Source: Hyperoodon ampullatus
Lineage: Eukaryota; Chordata; Mammalia; Artiodactyla; Ziphiidae
Assembly (NCBI GenBank): GCA_949752795.1
Contig: CATKHW010000285.1
Span: forward strand, 930,001 to 994,000
DNA length: 64,000 bases
Direction of reading: 5' to 3'
In this document: positions 1 to 12,340 of the stretch, piece by piece
Numbering within the stretch: the stretch's first letter is position 1
Layout of the letters: every line of letters begins with the position of its first letter
Position numbers and translations under genes: made by a program
Notes under the pieces: generated by a model
What the model saw: the letters and a program-made list of their open reading frames with translations, nothing else
What the model was told of the DNA's origin: nothing
The model's database searches: none

Positions 1-1738
1 AGCTACTCTCTCATTGGTTCTCCCTCTTCCCTTTCATCCTCTGCCAAATTGGCAACCTGTGCGAACCAGGAGGTTAAAGGGGCTGTCTCTCCAAGTTGGG
101 AGGTTGATAGTAAAGCAGATGGAAAGTCAAAACGGAGCACCAGGAGAGGGACTATTCGTTGAGTTTTAGAAACTTTTCGTATTCACAGTGTGTCCGTTCT
201 CTAGGTTTCCCGTACGTATTATAACTGTAGTAATATTCCTTTCAACCTGGAGAGTTGGGACCCATGGAATGGGTGCCAGGCATTTGTGTTTTAAAGGGTC
301 TGCATTTGCTCACACAATCTCAACAATCCTCTCAGTCCCAAGTGTCCAGCCTTATGCCACATCCACCTGTCGTTGAAGATAGGGTCATTCCAGGTTTCAT
401 CAGAGACCCTGAAGGAATTGTAAAGAATTTCCCAGTTTTTTTGTTTTGTTTTTGAAATTCCTTTTTATAGTGGGTTTGAGCTGATTCTCGCTGCCATGTT
501 TATGCCAGTCTAGACACACTTGATTCCCTTACGGAGACATATCAATACATAGGTTTTAAGATTCTTACTAGTCAGATATATTCCTCTGCAGGAAATATGT
601 GGTTTTGAGTCCCTTTCACTGAGGAAGGTGTAGGTCTTGTCTATTCCATAGTTGGTTTTTGGAACGGTACCTGTGCTTATATCAAACTCTGGTTTTATGC
701 ATCACCCCACCTCTCCTTCCCCCTTAAGCAGGCATAAGAGTGTTTTCTAAATGTGAGACACTGTTCTCTTTACTAACTCATTTCAAGTGTAGCCATGTTT
801 ACAGGATCTTCATAAGTGATATCTTAGGATAAGTTTCTTTTTCTCTGTGACTTATTTCACTTAGCATCATCGTACCTGAATCCACCCATTTTGCTGCTAC
901 TGGTCTTATGTCATTGATTTCATGGCTGACGGATATACCATCGTACGTAAGTACCACAATTTTTTGAACCATTTTTATATTTCCTGGGATATTTAAGGTG
1001 TACCCAAGTTGAGGTCCTTGTAAGCAGTGCAGCCCTAAATTTTGCGGTGGCTCTGTCTTATTGATTTTCAGTTTTCCCAAGGTATATTCCCTAGACTGGA
1101 AGTGCCCTTGGCACTGTAGCTCTCTTCTTTACTTGTTTTAGGGAACACAATGCACTCCTCCAGAGAGGCAGTTGGCAATTTACATCCAGCCTATCAGCAT
1201 AACAAGGCTCCCTGTTCTCCAGGCCCTGTCTTGCCTTTCTGGGTATTACACATTTTGTTGATGTCCCTTTTGACCGGTGGGAAATGATACTTCTTTGTAG
1301 TGCAGATTTGCATTGCCCGCTTGCTTGCTTGGCCAAAATGGGCGTATGCGTTTTCTCCTGAATATATTCAGGAGAAAACGCATACGCCCTTTTTGGCCAA
1401 GTGCATCATTGTCGAAGTTGTGCCCCTCTTCCTGTGCTTTAAAGGCGATTCCAACGTACTTCTTGAAATCTGTTTCCTGCTATTCTGCCTCGCTTTCAAG
1501 TCCGCCTCGTTGCCTTCCCTTAACAGATTTTTGGACGATAGATGTCCTTTATTACTCTGGAAGTTTGTGAATTGCTGTGCCCTTGAGCTCCATTTTTCAA
1601 CTCGTTTTCTGTGAGCTGACCGCATGTCCAAAATTTTGGTTCAGGACCTATGCTGGTTCCCGGTGGGTGGCTGAGACTTTGGTTAATTCTTCTTCCTGTG
1701 GGAAATTAGAGTGATATGTGCCCGTCCAAATGCCTAAC
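1..1738 (+). repeat. 1.74-kb satellite, monomer A1 (homogeneous type)
   Basis: First complete monomer (1738 bp) of a head-to-tail satellite; I set the phase at the recurring AGCTACTCTCTCATTGG. The parts in order are: positions 1-430 of unrecognised origin; a T-rich tract (434-452) that reads as the A-tail of an old LINE-1 on the minus strand; about 460-1315, the reverse complement of a LINE-1 3' UTR and the end of ORF2; a near-perfect 74-bp palindrome at 1328-1401; more ORF2-like sequence to about 1500; then unrecognised sequence to the end. The short open frames on both strands are LINE-1 remnants or chance, not genes. The length fits the common cetacean satellite, but I could not compare sequences. 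Confidence 0.93.
1328..1401. repeat. Palindrome of monomer A1
   Basis: A 74-bp inverted repeat without spacer, centred at 1364/1365, arms beginning CTTGGCCAAAA; one mismatched pair. It could extrude as a cruciform. Confidence 0.95.
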
Positions 1739-3475
1739 ATCTACTCTCTCATTGGTTCGCCCTCTTCCCTTTCATCCTCTGCCAAATTGGCAACCTGTCC
1801 GAACGAGGAGGTTAAAGGGGCTGTCTCTCCAAGTTGGGAGATTGATAGTAAAGCAGATGGAAAGTCAAACCGGAGCACCAGGAGAGGGACTATTCGTTGA
1901 GTTTTAGAAACCTTTCGTATTCACAGTGTGTCCGTTCTCTAGGTTTCCTGTACATGTTATAGCTGTAGTAATATTCCCTTCAACCTGGAGAGTTGGGACC
2001 CATGGAATGGTGCCAGGCATTTGTGCTTTAAAGGGTCTGCATTTGCTCACCCAATCTCACCAATCCTCTCAGTCCCAGGTGTCCAGCCTTATGCCACATC
2101 CAGCTGTCGTTGTAGATAGGGTCATTCCAGGTTTCATCAGAGACCCTGAAGGAATTGTAAAGAATTTCCCAGTTTTTTGTTTTGTTTTTGAAATTCCTTT
2201 TTATAGTGGGTTTGAGCTGATTCTCGCTTCCCTGTTTATGCCAGTCTAGACACACTTGATTCCCTTACGGAGACATATCAATACATAGGTTTTAAGATTC
2301 CTACTAGTCAGATATGTTCCTCTGCGGGAAATATGGGGTTTTGAGTCCCTTTCACTGAGGAAGGTGTAGGTCTTGTCTATTCCATAGTTGGTTTTTGGAA
2401 CGGTACCTGTGCTTATATCAAACTCTGGTTTTATGCATCACCCCACCTCTCCTTCCCCCTTAAGCAGGCATAAGAGTGTTTTCGAAATGTGAGACACTGT
2501 TCTCTTTCCTAACTCAGATCAAGTGTAGCAATGTTTACAGGATCTTCATAAGTGATATCTTATGATAAGTTTCTTTTTCTGTGTGACTTATTTCACTTAG
2601 AATCATCGTATCTGAATCCGCCCATTTTGCTGCTACTGGTCTTATGGCAATGATTTCATGGCTGAGGGATATTCCATCGTACGTAAGTACCACAATTTTT
2701 TGAACCATTTTTATATTTCCTGGGATATTTAAGGTGTACCCAAGTTGAGGTCCTTGTAAGCAGTGCAGCCCTAAATTTTGGGGTGGCTCTGTCTTATTGA
2801 TTTTCAGTTTTCCCAACGTATATTCCCTAGACTGGAAGTGCCCTTGACTCTGTAGCTCTGTTCTTTAATTGTTTTAGGGAACACAATGTACTCCTCCAGA
2901 GAGGCAGTTGGCAATTTACATGCCGCCCATCAGCACAACAAGGCTCCCTGTTCTCCAGGGCCTGTCTTGCCTTTCTGGTTTTTACACATTTTGTGGATGT
3001 CCCTTTTGACCGGTGGGAAGTGATACTTCTTTGTAGTGCAGATTTGCATTGCCCGCTTGCTTGCTTGGCCAAAAAGGGCGTATGCGTTTTCTCCTGAATA
3101 TATTAAGGAGAATACGCATACGCCCTTTTTAGCCAAGTGCATAATTGTCGAAGTTGTGCCCCTCTTCCTGTGCTTTAAAGGCGATTCCAACGTACCTCTT
3201 GAAATCTGTTTCCTGCTATTCTGCCTCGCTTTCAAGTCCGCCTCCTTGCCTTCCCTCAACAGATTTTTGGACGATAGTTGTCCTTTATTACTCGGCCAGT
3301 TTGTGAATTGCTGTGCCCCTGAGCTCCATTTTTCAACTCGTTTTTGGTGAGCTGACCGCAAGTCCGAAATTTTGGTTCAGGACCTGTACTGGTTCCCGGT
3401 GGGTGGCTGAGACTTTGGTTAATTCTTCTTCCTTCCGGGAAATTACAGTGATATGTACCCGTCCAAATGCCTAAC
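1739..3475 (+). repeat. 1.74-kb satellite, monomer A2
   Basis: Complete 1737-bp monomer, same orientation and architecture as A1, with scattered substitutions. It carries the derived GCATTTGTGC state near monomer position 290. Its palindrome at 3064-3137 has three mismatched pairs. Confidence 0.93.
3064..3137. repeat. Palindrome of monomer A2
   Basis: The left arm matches the perfect copies; three substitutions in the right arm break the symmetry. Confidence 0.93.
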
Positions 3476-3908
3476 AGCTACTCTCTCATTGGTTCTCCCT
3501 CTTCCCTTTCATCCTCTGCCAAATTGGCAACCTGTGCGAACCAGGAGGTTAAAGGGGCTGTCTCTCCAAGTTGGGAGGATGATAGTAAAGCAGATGGAAA
3601 GTCAAACCGGAGCACCAGGAGAGAGACTATTCGTTGAGTTTTAGAATCCTTTCGTATTCACAGTGTGTCCGTTCTCTTTGTTTCCCGTACATGTTATAGC
3701 TGTAGTAATATTCCCTTCAACCTGGAGAGTTGGTACCCATGGAATGGGTGCCAGGCATTTGTGCTTTAAAGGGTCTGCATTTGCTCACCCAATCACTCCA
3801 ATCGTCTCAGTCCCAAGTGTCCCTCCTTATGCCACATCCAGCTCTCGTGGTAGATAGGGTCATTCCAGGTTTCATCAGAGACCCTGAAGGAATTGTGAAG
3901 AATTTCCA

Positions 3909-4125
3909 TTTTTTTTTTTTTTTTTTTTTTTTGCGGTTCGTGGGCCTCTCACTGCTGTGGCCTCTCCCGCTGCGGAGCACAGGCTCCGGACGCGCAGGCT
4001 CAGCGGCCATGGCTCACGGGCCCAGCTGCTCCGCGGCATGTGGGAACTTCCCGGACCGGGGCACGAGCCCGTGACCCCTGCATCGGCTGGGGGACTCTCA
4101 AACACTGCGCCACCAGGGAAGCCCC
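3909..4125 (-). mobile_element. CHR-type tRNA-derived SINE (cetacean), inserted in monomer A3
   Basis: Read on the minus strand, the element starts GGGGCTTCCCTGGTGGCGCA at 4125 and runs through a tRNA-like head with internal promoter-type sequence. It passes GC-rich text (compare CATGGCCGCTGAGCCTGCGC) and ends in a run of A, seen as 24 T at 3909-3932. This is the pattern of the CHR family of SINEs known from whales and hippos, and it is the best taxonomic marker here. It landed in the T-rich tract that is itself a LINE-1 A-tail relic, so the target duplication is hidden in the homopolymer. It looks full length and little diverged. Confidence 0.9.
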
Positions 4126-5011
4126 TTGTTTTGTTTTTGAAATTCCTTTTTATAGTGGGTTTGAGCTGATTCTCGCTGCCATGTTTATGCCAGTCTAGAC
4201 ACACTTGATTCCCTTATGGAGACATATCAATACATAGGTTTTAAGATTCTTACAAGTCAGATATATTCCTCTGCGGGAAATATGGGGTTTTGAGTCCCCT
4301 TCACTGAGGAAGGTGTAGGTCTTGTCTATTCCATAGTTGGTTTTTGGAACGGTACCTGTGCTTATATCAAACTCTGGTTTTATGCATCACCCCACCTCTC
4401 CTTTCCCTTAAGCAGGAATAAGAGTGTTTTCTAAATGTGAGACACTGTTCTGTTTCCTAACTCAGTTCAAGTGTAGCCATGTTTACAGGATCTTCATAAG
4501 TGATATCTTATGATAAATTTCTTTTTCTCTGTGACTTATTTCACTTAGAATCATCGTACCTGAATCCACCCATTTTGCTGCTACTGGTCTTATGACATTG
4601 ATTTCATGGCTGAGGGATATTCCATTGTACGTAAGTACCACAATTTTTTGAACCATTTTTATATTTCCTGGGATATTTAAGCTGTACCCAAGTTGAGGTC
4701 CTTGTAAGCAGTGCAGCCCTAAATTTTGGGGTGGCTGTGTCTTATTGATTTTCAGTTTTTCCAAGGTATATTCCCTAGACTGGAAGTGCCCTTGGCTCTG
4801 TAGCTCTGTTCTTTACTTGTTTTAGGGAACACAATGTACTCCTCCAGAGAGGCAGTTGGCAATTTACATCCCGCCCATCAGCATAACAAGGCTCCTTGTT
4901 CTCCAGGGCCTGTCTTGCCTTTCTGGTTTTTACACATTTTGTGGATGTCCCTTTTGACCGTTGGGAAGTGATACCTCTTTGTAGTGCAGATTTGCATTGC
5001 CCGCTTGCTTG

Positions 5012-5084
5012 CTTGGCCAAAAAGGGCGTATGCGTTTTCTCCTGAATATATTCAGGAGAAAACGTATACGCCTTTTTGGCCAAG
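5012..5084. repeat. Palindrome of monomer A3
   Basis: The right arm has one substitution and one single-base deletion. Confidence 0.93.
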
Positions 5085-5422
5085 TGCATCATTGTCGAAG
5101 TTGTGCCCCTCTTGCTGTGCTTTAAAGGCGATTCCAACGTACCTCTTGAAATCTGTTTCCTGCTATTCTGCCTCGCATTCAAGTCCGCCTCGTTGCCTTC
5201 CCTCAACAGATTTTTGGACGATAGTTGTCCTTTATTACTCGGCCAGTTTGTGAATTGCTGTGCCCTTGAGCTCCAATTTTCAACTCGTTTTTGGTGAGCT
5301 GACCGCAAGTCCAAAATTTTGGTTCAGGACCTATACTGGTTACCAGTGGGTGGCTGAGACTTTGGTTAATTCTTCTTCCTGCCGGGAAATTACAGTGATA
5401 TGTGCCCGTCCAAATGCCTAAG

Positions 5423-7159
5423 AGCTACTCTCTCATTGGTTCTCCCTCTTCCCTTTCATCCTCTGCCAAATTGGCAACCTGTACGAACCAGGAGGTTAAA
5501 GGGGCTGTATCTCCAAGTTGGGAGGATGATAGTAAAGCAGGTGTAAAGTCAAACCGGAGGACCTGGAGAAGGGCTATTCGTTGAGTTTTAGAAACCTTTC
5601 GTATTCACAGTGTGTCCGTTCTCTAGGTTTCCCGTACATGTTATAACTGTAGTAATATTCCCTTCAACCTGGAGAGTTGGGACCCATGGAATGGGTGCCA
5701 TGCATTATTGCTTTAAAGGGTCTGCATTTGCTCACCCAATCTCACCAATCCTCTCAGTCCCAAGTGTCCAGCCTTATGCCACATCCAGCTGTCGTTGTAG
5801 ATAGGGTCATTCCAGGTTTCATCAGAGACCCTGAAGGAATTGTAAAGAATTTCCCAGTTTTTTTGTTTTGTTTTTGAAATTCCTTTTTATAGTTGGTTTG
5901 AGCTGATTCTCGCTGCCATGTTTATGACAGTCTAGACACACTTGATTCCCTTACGGAGACATATCAATACATAGGTTTTAAGATTCTTACTAGTCAGATA
6001 TATTGCTCTGCGGGAAATATGGTGTTTTGAGTCCCTTTCACTGAGGAAGGTGTAGGTCTTGTCTATTCCATAGTTGGTTTTTGGAACGGTACCTGTGCTT
6101 ATATCAAACTCTGGTTTTATGCATCACCCCACGTCTCCTTCCCCCTAAGCAGGCATAAGAGTGTTTTCTAAATGTGAGACACTGCTCTATTTCTTAACTC
6201 AGTTGAAGTGTATCTATGTTTACAGGATCTTCATAAGTGATATCTTATGATAAGTTTCTTTAATCTGTGACTTATTTCATTTAGAATCATCGTACCTGAA
6301 TCCACCCATTTTGCTGCTACTGGTCTTATGACATTGCTTTCATCACTGAGGGATATTCCATCGTACGTAATTACCACAATTTTTTGAACCATTTTTATAT
6401 TTCCTGGGATATTTAAGGTGTACCCAAGTTAAGGTCCTTGTAAGCAGTGCAGCCCTAAATTTTGGGGTGGCTCTGTCTTATTGATTTTCAGGTTTCCCAA
6501 GGTATATTCCCTAGACTGGAAGAGCCCTTGGCTCTATAGCTCTGTTGTTTGCTTCACTTAGGGAACACAATGCACTCCTCCAGAGAGGCAGTTGGCAATT
6601 TACATCCCGCCCATCTGCATAACAATGCTCCCTGTTCTCCAGGGCCTGTCTTGCCTTTCTGGTTTTTACACATTTTGTGGATGTCCCTTTTGACCGGTGG
6701 GAAGTGATACTTCTTTGTAGTGCAGATTTGCATTGCTCGCTTGCTTGCTTGGCCAAAAAAGGCGTATGCGTTTTCTCCTGAATATATTCAGGAGAAAACG
6801 CATACGCCCTTTTTGGCCAAGTGCATCATTGTCGAAGTTGTGCCCCTCTTCCTGTGCTTTAAAGGCGATTCCAACGTACCTCTTGAAATCTGTTTCATGC
6901 TATTCTGCCTCGCTTTCAAGTCCGCCTCATTGCCTTTCCTCAACAGATTTTTGGACGATAGTTGTCCATTATTACTCGGCCAGTTTGTGAATTGCTGTGC
7001 CCCTGAGCTCCATTTTTCAACTCGTTTTTGGTGAGCTGACCACAAGTCCAACATTTTGGTTCAGGACCTATGCTGGTTCCCGGTGGGTGGCTGAGACTTT
7101 GGTTAATTCTTCTTCCTGCCGGGAAGTTAGAGTGATATGTGCCCGTCCAAATGCCTAAC
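5423..7159 (+). repeat. 1.74-kb satellite, monomer A4
   Basis: Complete 1737-bp monomer. It carries the GCATTATTGC variant at 5702-5711, shared with B2 and B6 and with the old monomers A6 and A7, while other homogeneous monomers read GCATTTGTGC. This marks it as the ancestral subtype. Its palindrome at 6748-6821 has one mismatch. Confidence 0.93.
6748..6821. repeat. Palindrome of monomer A4
   Basis: Symmetric apart from one mismatched pair in the outer left arm. Confidence 0.95.
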
Positions 7160-7770
7160 AGCTACCCACTCATTGGATCTGCCTCTTCCCTTTCATCCTC
7201 TGCCAAATTGGCAACCTGTGCGAACCAGGAGGTTAAAAAGGCTGTCTCTCCAAGTTGGGAGGTGGATAGTAAAGCAGATGGAAAGTCAAACCGGAGAACC
7301 AGGAGAGGGACTATTCGTTGAGTTTTAGAAACCTTTCATATTCACAGTGTGTCCGTTCTCTAGGTTTCCCGTACATGTTATAGCTGTAGTAATATTCCCT
7401 TCAACCTGGAGAGTTGGGACCCATGGAATGGGTGCCAGGCATTTGTGCTTTAATGGGACTGCATTTGCTCACCCAATCTCACCAATCGTCTGAGTCCCAA
7501 GTGTCCCTCATTATGCCACATCCAACTGTCATTGTAGATAGGGTCATTCCAGGTTTCATCAGAGACCCTGAAGGAATTGTAAAGAATTTCCCTGTTTTTT
7601 GTTTTGTTTTTGAATTTCCTTTTCTAGTGGGTTTGAGCTGATTCTCGCTGCCATGTTTATGCCAGTCTAGACACACTTGATTCCCTTACGGAGACATATC
7701 AATACATAGGTTTTAAGATTCTTACTAGTAAGATATATTCCTCTGCGGGAAATATGGGGTTTTGAGTCCC
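7160..7770 (+). repeat. 1.74-kb satellite, monomer A5, left part (homogeneous type)
   Basis: The first 611 bp of this monomer match the homogeneous type at every diagnostic place I compared: GCCATGTTTATGCCAGTCTA rather than the old GTGTTTATGTCATTCTA, and GCGGGAAATATGGGG rather than GCGGGGAATAGGGG. The match ends at the hexamer AGTCCC (7765-7770), after which the sequence is of the old type. Confidence 0.85.
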
Positions 7771-8896
7771 GTTCACAGAGGAAGTAGTAGGTCTTGTCTA
7801 TTCTGTATTTGGATTATGGAACCGTACCTGTGCTAATATCAAACTCTGGTTTTATTCATCACCCCACCTCTGCTTTCCCCTTAAGCATGCATAAGTGTGT
7901 TTTCTAAATATGAGACTCTGTTTCCTTTCCTAATTCGTTCCATGTGTAGCCATGTTTATATACCCTTCATAAGTGATATCTTATGATAAGTTTATTTTTC
8001 TGTGTGATTTTTTCAGTTAGAATCATCGTACATGAATCCCTTCATTATGCTGCTACTGGCCTTATGACATTGACTTCATGGCTGAGGGATATTCCATCAT
8101 ACGTATGTACCACAATTTCTTTACCATTTTTGTCTTTCCTGATATTTATAAGGTGTCCCAAAGTCGAGGTTCTTGTAAGGAGTGCTGCCATAAATTTTGG
8201 GGTGGCTGTGTCTTATTGATTTTCAATTTTCCCAAGGTATATTCCCGTGACTGGAAGTGCCTTAGGTTGTGAAGCACTGTTGTTTACTTCTTTTTGGGAA
8301 CGCAATGCACTCCTCCAGAGTGGCTGTTGGCAATTTACATCCCACCCATCCGCATAAGAAGGCTCCCTGTTCTCCAGATCCTGTCTTGCCTTTCTTGTTT
8401 TTACACATTTTACGGATGTCCCTTTTGACCGGTTGGAAGTGATACTTCTTTGTAGTGCAGATTTGCATTGTGCGGTTGCTTGGTTGGCCAAAATGGGTGT
8501 ATGCGTTTTCTCCTGAATATATTCAGGAGAAAACGCATGCGCCCGTTATGGACAATTCCATAATTGTCGAAGTTGTGATGCTTTTCCTGTGTTTAAAGGC
8601 GATTCCAATGTACTTCTGGAAATCTGTTTCGTGCACTTCTGCCTCATTTTCAAGTCCGCTTCATGGCTTTCTCTCAACAGATTTTTGGAAGAGAGTAGTC
8701 CTTTATAACTCTGCAAGTTAGTGAATTGCTGTGCCCCTGAGCTCCATTTTTCAACTCGTGTTTTTGTGAGCTGACTGCCAATCCACAATTTTGCTTCAGG
8801 ACCTATACTGGTTCCATTGGGGGGGCTGGCTCAGAGTTTGTTAATTCTTCTTCGTGACGGGAATTTAGAGTGACATGTGGCCATCCAAATGCCTAC
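7771..8896 (+). repeat. 1.74-kb satellite, monomer A5, right part (old diverged type)
   Basis: From 7771 the monomer switches to the state shared by A6-A8 (GTTCAC after AGTCCC, then TCTGTATTTGGATTATGG) and keeps it to the end. Register is unbroken, so A5 still totals 1737 bp. Its palindrome at 8484-8555 has about five mismatches in the outer arms. Confidence 0.85.
8484..8555. repeat. Palindrome of monomer A5 (old type)
   Basis: The inner 38 bp are perfectly symmetric; about five mismatches lie in the outer arms. The left flank reads GGTTGGCCAAAA, like a mariner-type terminal repeat. Confidence 0.88.
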
Positions 8897-10637
8897 AGCT
8901 ACTCTCTAATTGTTTCTCCCTCTTCCCTTATATCCTCTACACAACGTGCCAACTGTGCGAACCAGGAGGTTATAGGTGCTGACTCTCCAATTTGGGAGAT
9001 TGATACTAAAGCAGTTGGAATGTCAAACTGGTGCACAAGGAGAGAAAAAAATTAGTAGAGTTTTAGAAACCTTTCACCATCAGATGGTGTCCATTCTCTA
9101 GGTTTCCCATACATGTTATAACTGTAGTGATATGCCCTTCTACCTGGAGAGTTGGGACCCATGGAATGGGTGCCAGGTATTATTGCTTTAAACGGTCTGC
9201 ATTTTCTCACCCAATCTCACAAATCCTCTCAGTCCCAAGTGACCAGCCTTATGCCACATCCAGCTGTCGTTGTACATAGGGTCATTGTAAGTTTCAACAG
9301 AACCCCTGAAGGTATTGTGTAAGAATTTCACTGTTTATTTGTTTTGTTTTGAAATTCATTTTTATAGTGAGTTTGAGCTGATTCTCTCTGCCGTGTTTAT
9401 GTCATTCTAGACACACTTGGTTACCTTATGGAGACATATCAATACATAGGTTTTAAGATTCTTACTACTCAGATATACTACTCTGCGGGGAATAGGGGTG
9501 TTGAGCCCCGTTCAGTGAGGAAAGTGTAGGTCTTGTCTATTTTGTATTTGGATTATGCAACCGTACCTGTGCTAATATCAAACTCTGGTTTTATGCATCA
9601 CCCCACCTCTCCTTTCCTCTTGAGCAAGCATAAGAGTGTTTTCTAAATGTGAGACTCTTCTCTTTCCTAATTCAGTTCATGTGTAGCCATGTTTACAAGA
9701 CCTTCATAAGTGATATCTTATGATAAGTTTCTTTTTCTGTGTGACTTATTTCAGTTAGAATCATCGTACATGAATCCACTCATTATGCTGCTACTGGCCT
9801 TATGACATTGATTTCATGGCTGCGGGATATTCCATCATATGTATGTACCGCAATTTCTTTACTATTTTTTTTTCTTTACTGGGATATTTAAGGTGTCCCG
9901 AAGTCGAGGTTCTTGTAAGCAGTGCTGCCCTATATTTTGGGTTGGCTGTGTCTTATTGATTTTCAATTTCCCCAAGGAATATTCCCATGACTGGAAGTGC
10001 CTTAGGTTGTGAAGCTCTGTTGTTTAATTCTTTTAGGGAACACAATGCACTCCTCCAGAGTGGCTGTTGGCAATCTGCATCCCACCGATCAGCATAACAA
10101 GGCTCCCTGTTCTCTAGAGCCCCTCTTGCCTTTCTGGTTTTTACACATTTTACAGATATCACTTTTGACTGGTGGGAAGTGATACTTCTTTGTAGTGCAG
10201 GTTTGCATTGTGCGGTTGCTTGGTTGGCCAAAATGGGTGTATGCGTTTTCTCCTGAATATATTCAGGAGAAAACACATGCGCCCTTTATGGATAATTCCA
10301 TAATTGTCGAAGTTGTGATGCTTTTCCTGTGTTTAAAGGCGATTCCAATGTACTTCTGGAAATCTCTTTCGTGCAAATCTCCCTCATTTTCAAGTCCGCC
10401 TCATGGATTTTTTTCAACAGATTTTTGGAAGAGAGTAGTCCTGTATAACTCTGCAAGTTAGTGAATTGCTGTGCCCCTGAGCTCCATTTTTCAACTTGTG
10501 TTTTTGTGAGCTGACCGCAAACCCACAATTTTGCTTCAGGACCTATACTAGTTATGGGGGTGGGGCAGGCTGAGAGTTTGGTTAATTCTTCTTCGTGACG
10601 GGAAATTAGAGTGACATGTGGCCTTCCAAATGCCTAC
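8897..10637 (+). repeat. 1.74-kb satellite, monomer A6 (old diverged type)
   Basis: Complete 1741-bp monomer with many substitutions and small indels relative to A1-A4 and B1-B6, most of them shared with A5-right and A7. After its palindrome it reads ATAATTGTCGAAGTTGTG. This is closer to the LINE-1 ORF2 sequence than the homogeneous monomers are, which supports an LINE-1 origin for this part. Confidence 0.9.
10224..10295. repeat. Palindrome of monomer A6 (old type)
   Basis: The left arm is the same as in A5; about seven mismatches, mostly in the outer right arm. Confidence 0.86.
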
Positions 10638-11464
10638 AGCTACTCTCTCATTGGTTCTCCCTCTTCTCTTATAACCTCTGCACAATGTGCCAACTGTGCG
10701 AACCAGGAGGTTATAGGGGCTGACTCTCCAAGTTGGGAGATTGATATTAAAGCAGTTGGAATGTCAAGCTGCAGCACATGGAGAGACAAAAATTAGTAGA
10801 GTTTTAGAAACCTTTTACCATCAGAGGGTGTCCATTCTCTAGGTTTCCCATACATGTTATAACCTTAGTGATATTCCCTTCTACCTGGAGAGTTGGGAAC
10901 CATGGAATCAGTGGCAGGCATTATTGCTTTAAAGCGTCTGCATTTTCTCACCCAATCTCACCAATCCTCTCAGTCCCAGGTGAACAGCCTTATGCCACAT
11001 CCAGCTGTTGTTGTAGATAGGGTCATTCCAAGTTTCATCAGAACCCCTGAAGGTGTTGTGTAAGAATTTCACTGTTTCTTTGTTTTGTTTTGTAATTACT
11101 TTTTATAGTGGGTTTGAGCTGATTCTCACTGCTGTGTTTATGTCATTCTAGACACACTTGGTTCCCTTATGGAGACATATCAATACATAGGTTTTAAGAT
11201 CCTTACTAGTCAGATATATTTCTCTGTGGGGAATAGGGGTGTTGAGTCCCGTTCACTGAGGAAGGAGTCGGGCTTGTCTCTTCTGTATTTGGATTATGGA
11301 ACGGTACCTGTGTTAATATCAAACTCTGGTTTTGTGTGTCTCCCCACCTCTCCTTCCCCCTTAAGCAAGCATAAGAGTGTTTTCTAAATCTGAGACTCTG
11401 TTCTCTTTCCTAATTCAGTTCATATGTAGCCAGGTTTACATTCCCTTCATAAGTGATATCTTAT
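10638..11464 (+). repeat. 1.74-kb satellite, monomer A7, left fragment
   Basis: The first 827 bp of an old-type monomer, ending abruptly after GTGATATCTTAT at the minisatellite boundary. The other end of the monomer reappears at 31148. About 400 bp, the LINE-1-like stretch normally following this point, is missing. Confidence 0.88.
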
Positions 11465-12340
11465 ATCAGAATGCACCATGGCCCTTGTCATAATAATGCT
11501 CCATGACCCCTGTCATCACAATGCTCCATGTCCCTTGTCATAACAATTCTCCACGTACTTGTCATCACAATGCTACATGACACTTCTCATCACAAAGTTA
11601 CATGCTCGTTTCATCACAATTCTCCATGCACTTGTCATTGCAATGTTCCATGACCCCTGTCATAGCAAGCTCCAAGTGTTTGTCATCACAGTGCTTCACG
11701 ACTTTATCATCAAAATTCTCAATGGCACTTTTCATCACAATGTTCCGTACCCTTGTCATCACAATGCTCCATGCCCTTGTCATCACAATGCTCCATGACC
11801 CCTGTCATCACAATGCTCCCTGACACCTGTCATCACAATGCTTCATGCCCCTTGTCATTACAGTGCTCCATGATGCTCGTCATCACAATTACCCATGGTC
11901 TTCTCATCACAATGCTCCACGGTTTTGCCATCACAATGCTCCATGCCCTGGTCATCTCAAAGCTCAATGTCCCTTGTCCTCACAATTCTCCACGTCCTTG
12001 TCATCACAATGCTCCATGGCACTTCTCATCACAATGTTATATGCTCTTGTCATAACAATACTCCATGCACTTGTCATCGCAATGCTCCATGACCCCTGTC
12101 ATAGGAAGCTCCATGCGCTTGTCATCACAATGTTTGACGACATGGACATTAAAATTATCAATGGCCCTTGTCATCTCAATGCTCCATGCGCTTATCATCA
12201 CAATGCTCTTTTACCTTTGTCACAACAATCCTCCATGACACTTGGCATCACAATGCTCCGTGCTATTGTCATCACAATGGAACATGACATATGTCATCAC
12301 AATGCTCCCTGACACCTGTCTTCACAATACTCCATGACCT
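11465..12340 (+). repeat. Minisatellite left-edge block
   Basis: The proximal part of the array, before the first 2171-bp higher-order copy. Units vary more in sequence and spacing than in the interior. The first units (ATCAGAATGCACCATGG, then CATAATAATGC) deviate from the consensus, as expected at an array edge. Confidence 0.7.

Larger units (their letters stand above)
3476..5422 (+). repeat. 1.74-kb satellite, monomer A3, interrupted by a SINE
   Basis: A 1947-bp monomer whose extra length of about 210 bp is explained by the SINE at 3909-4125. Without it the monomer is normal in length and sequence. No other monomer has the SINE, so the insertion followed the spread of this monomer and has not been homogenised to its neighbours. 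Confidence 0.93.

Noticed and set aside
799..1080. Recurrent minus-strand frame of about 93 codons in the 1.74-kb satellite (also at 2535, 4483, 56940, 58679, 60418, 62157)
   Set aside because: It overlaps the LINE-1-derived segment and recurs only because the monomer recurs. There are no protein features beyond LINE-1 relics.
1300..1614. Plus-strand frames of about 104 codons crossing the palindrome in most monomers
   Set aside because: The palindrome is symmetric and lacks stops in this phase, which opens frames on both strands. The codons have no selective signature that I can see.
4040..4125. tRNA gene on the minus strand
   Set aside because: The tRNA-like head belongs to a CHR-type SINE with an A-tail; it is not a functional tRNA.
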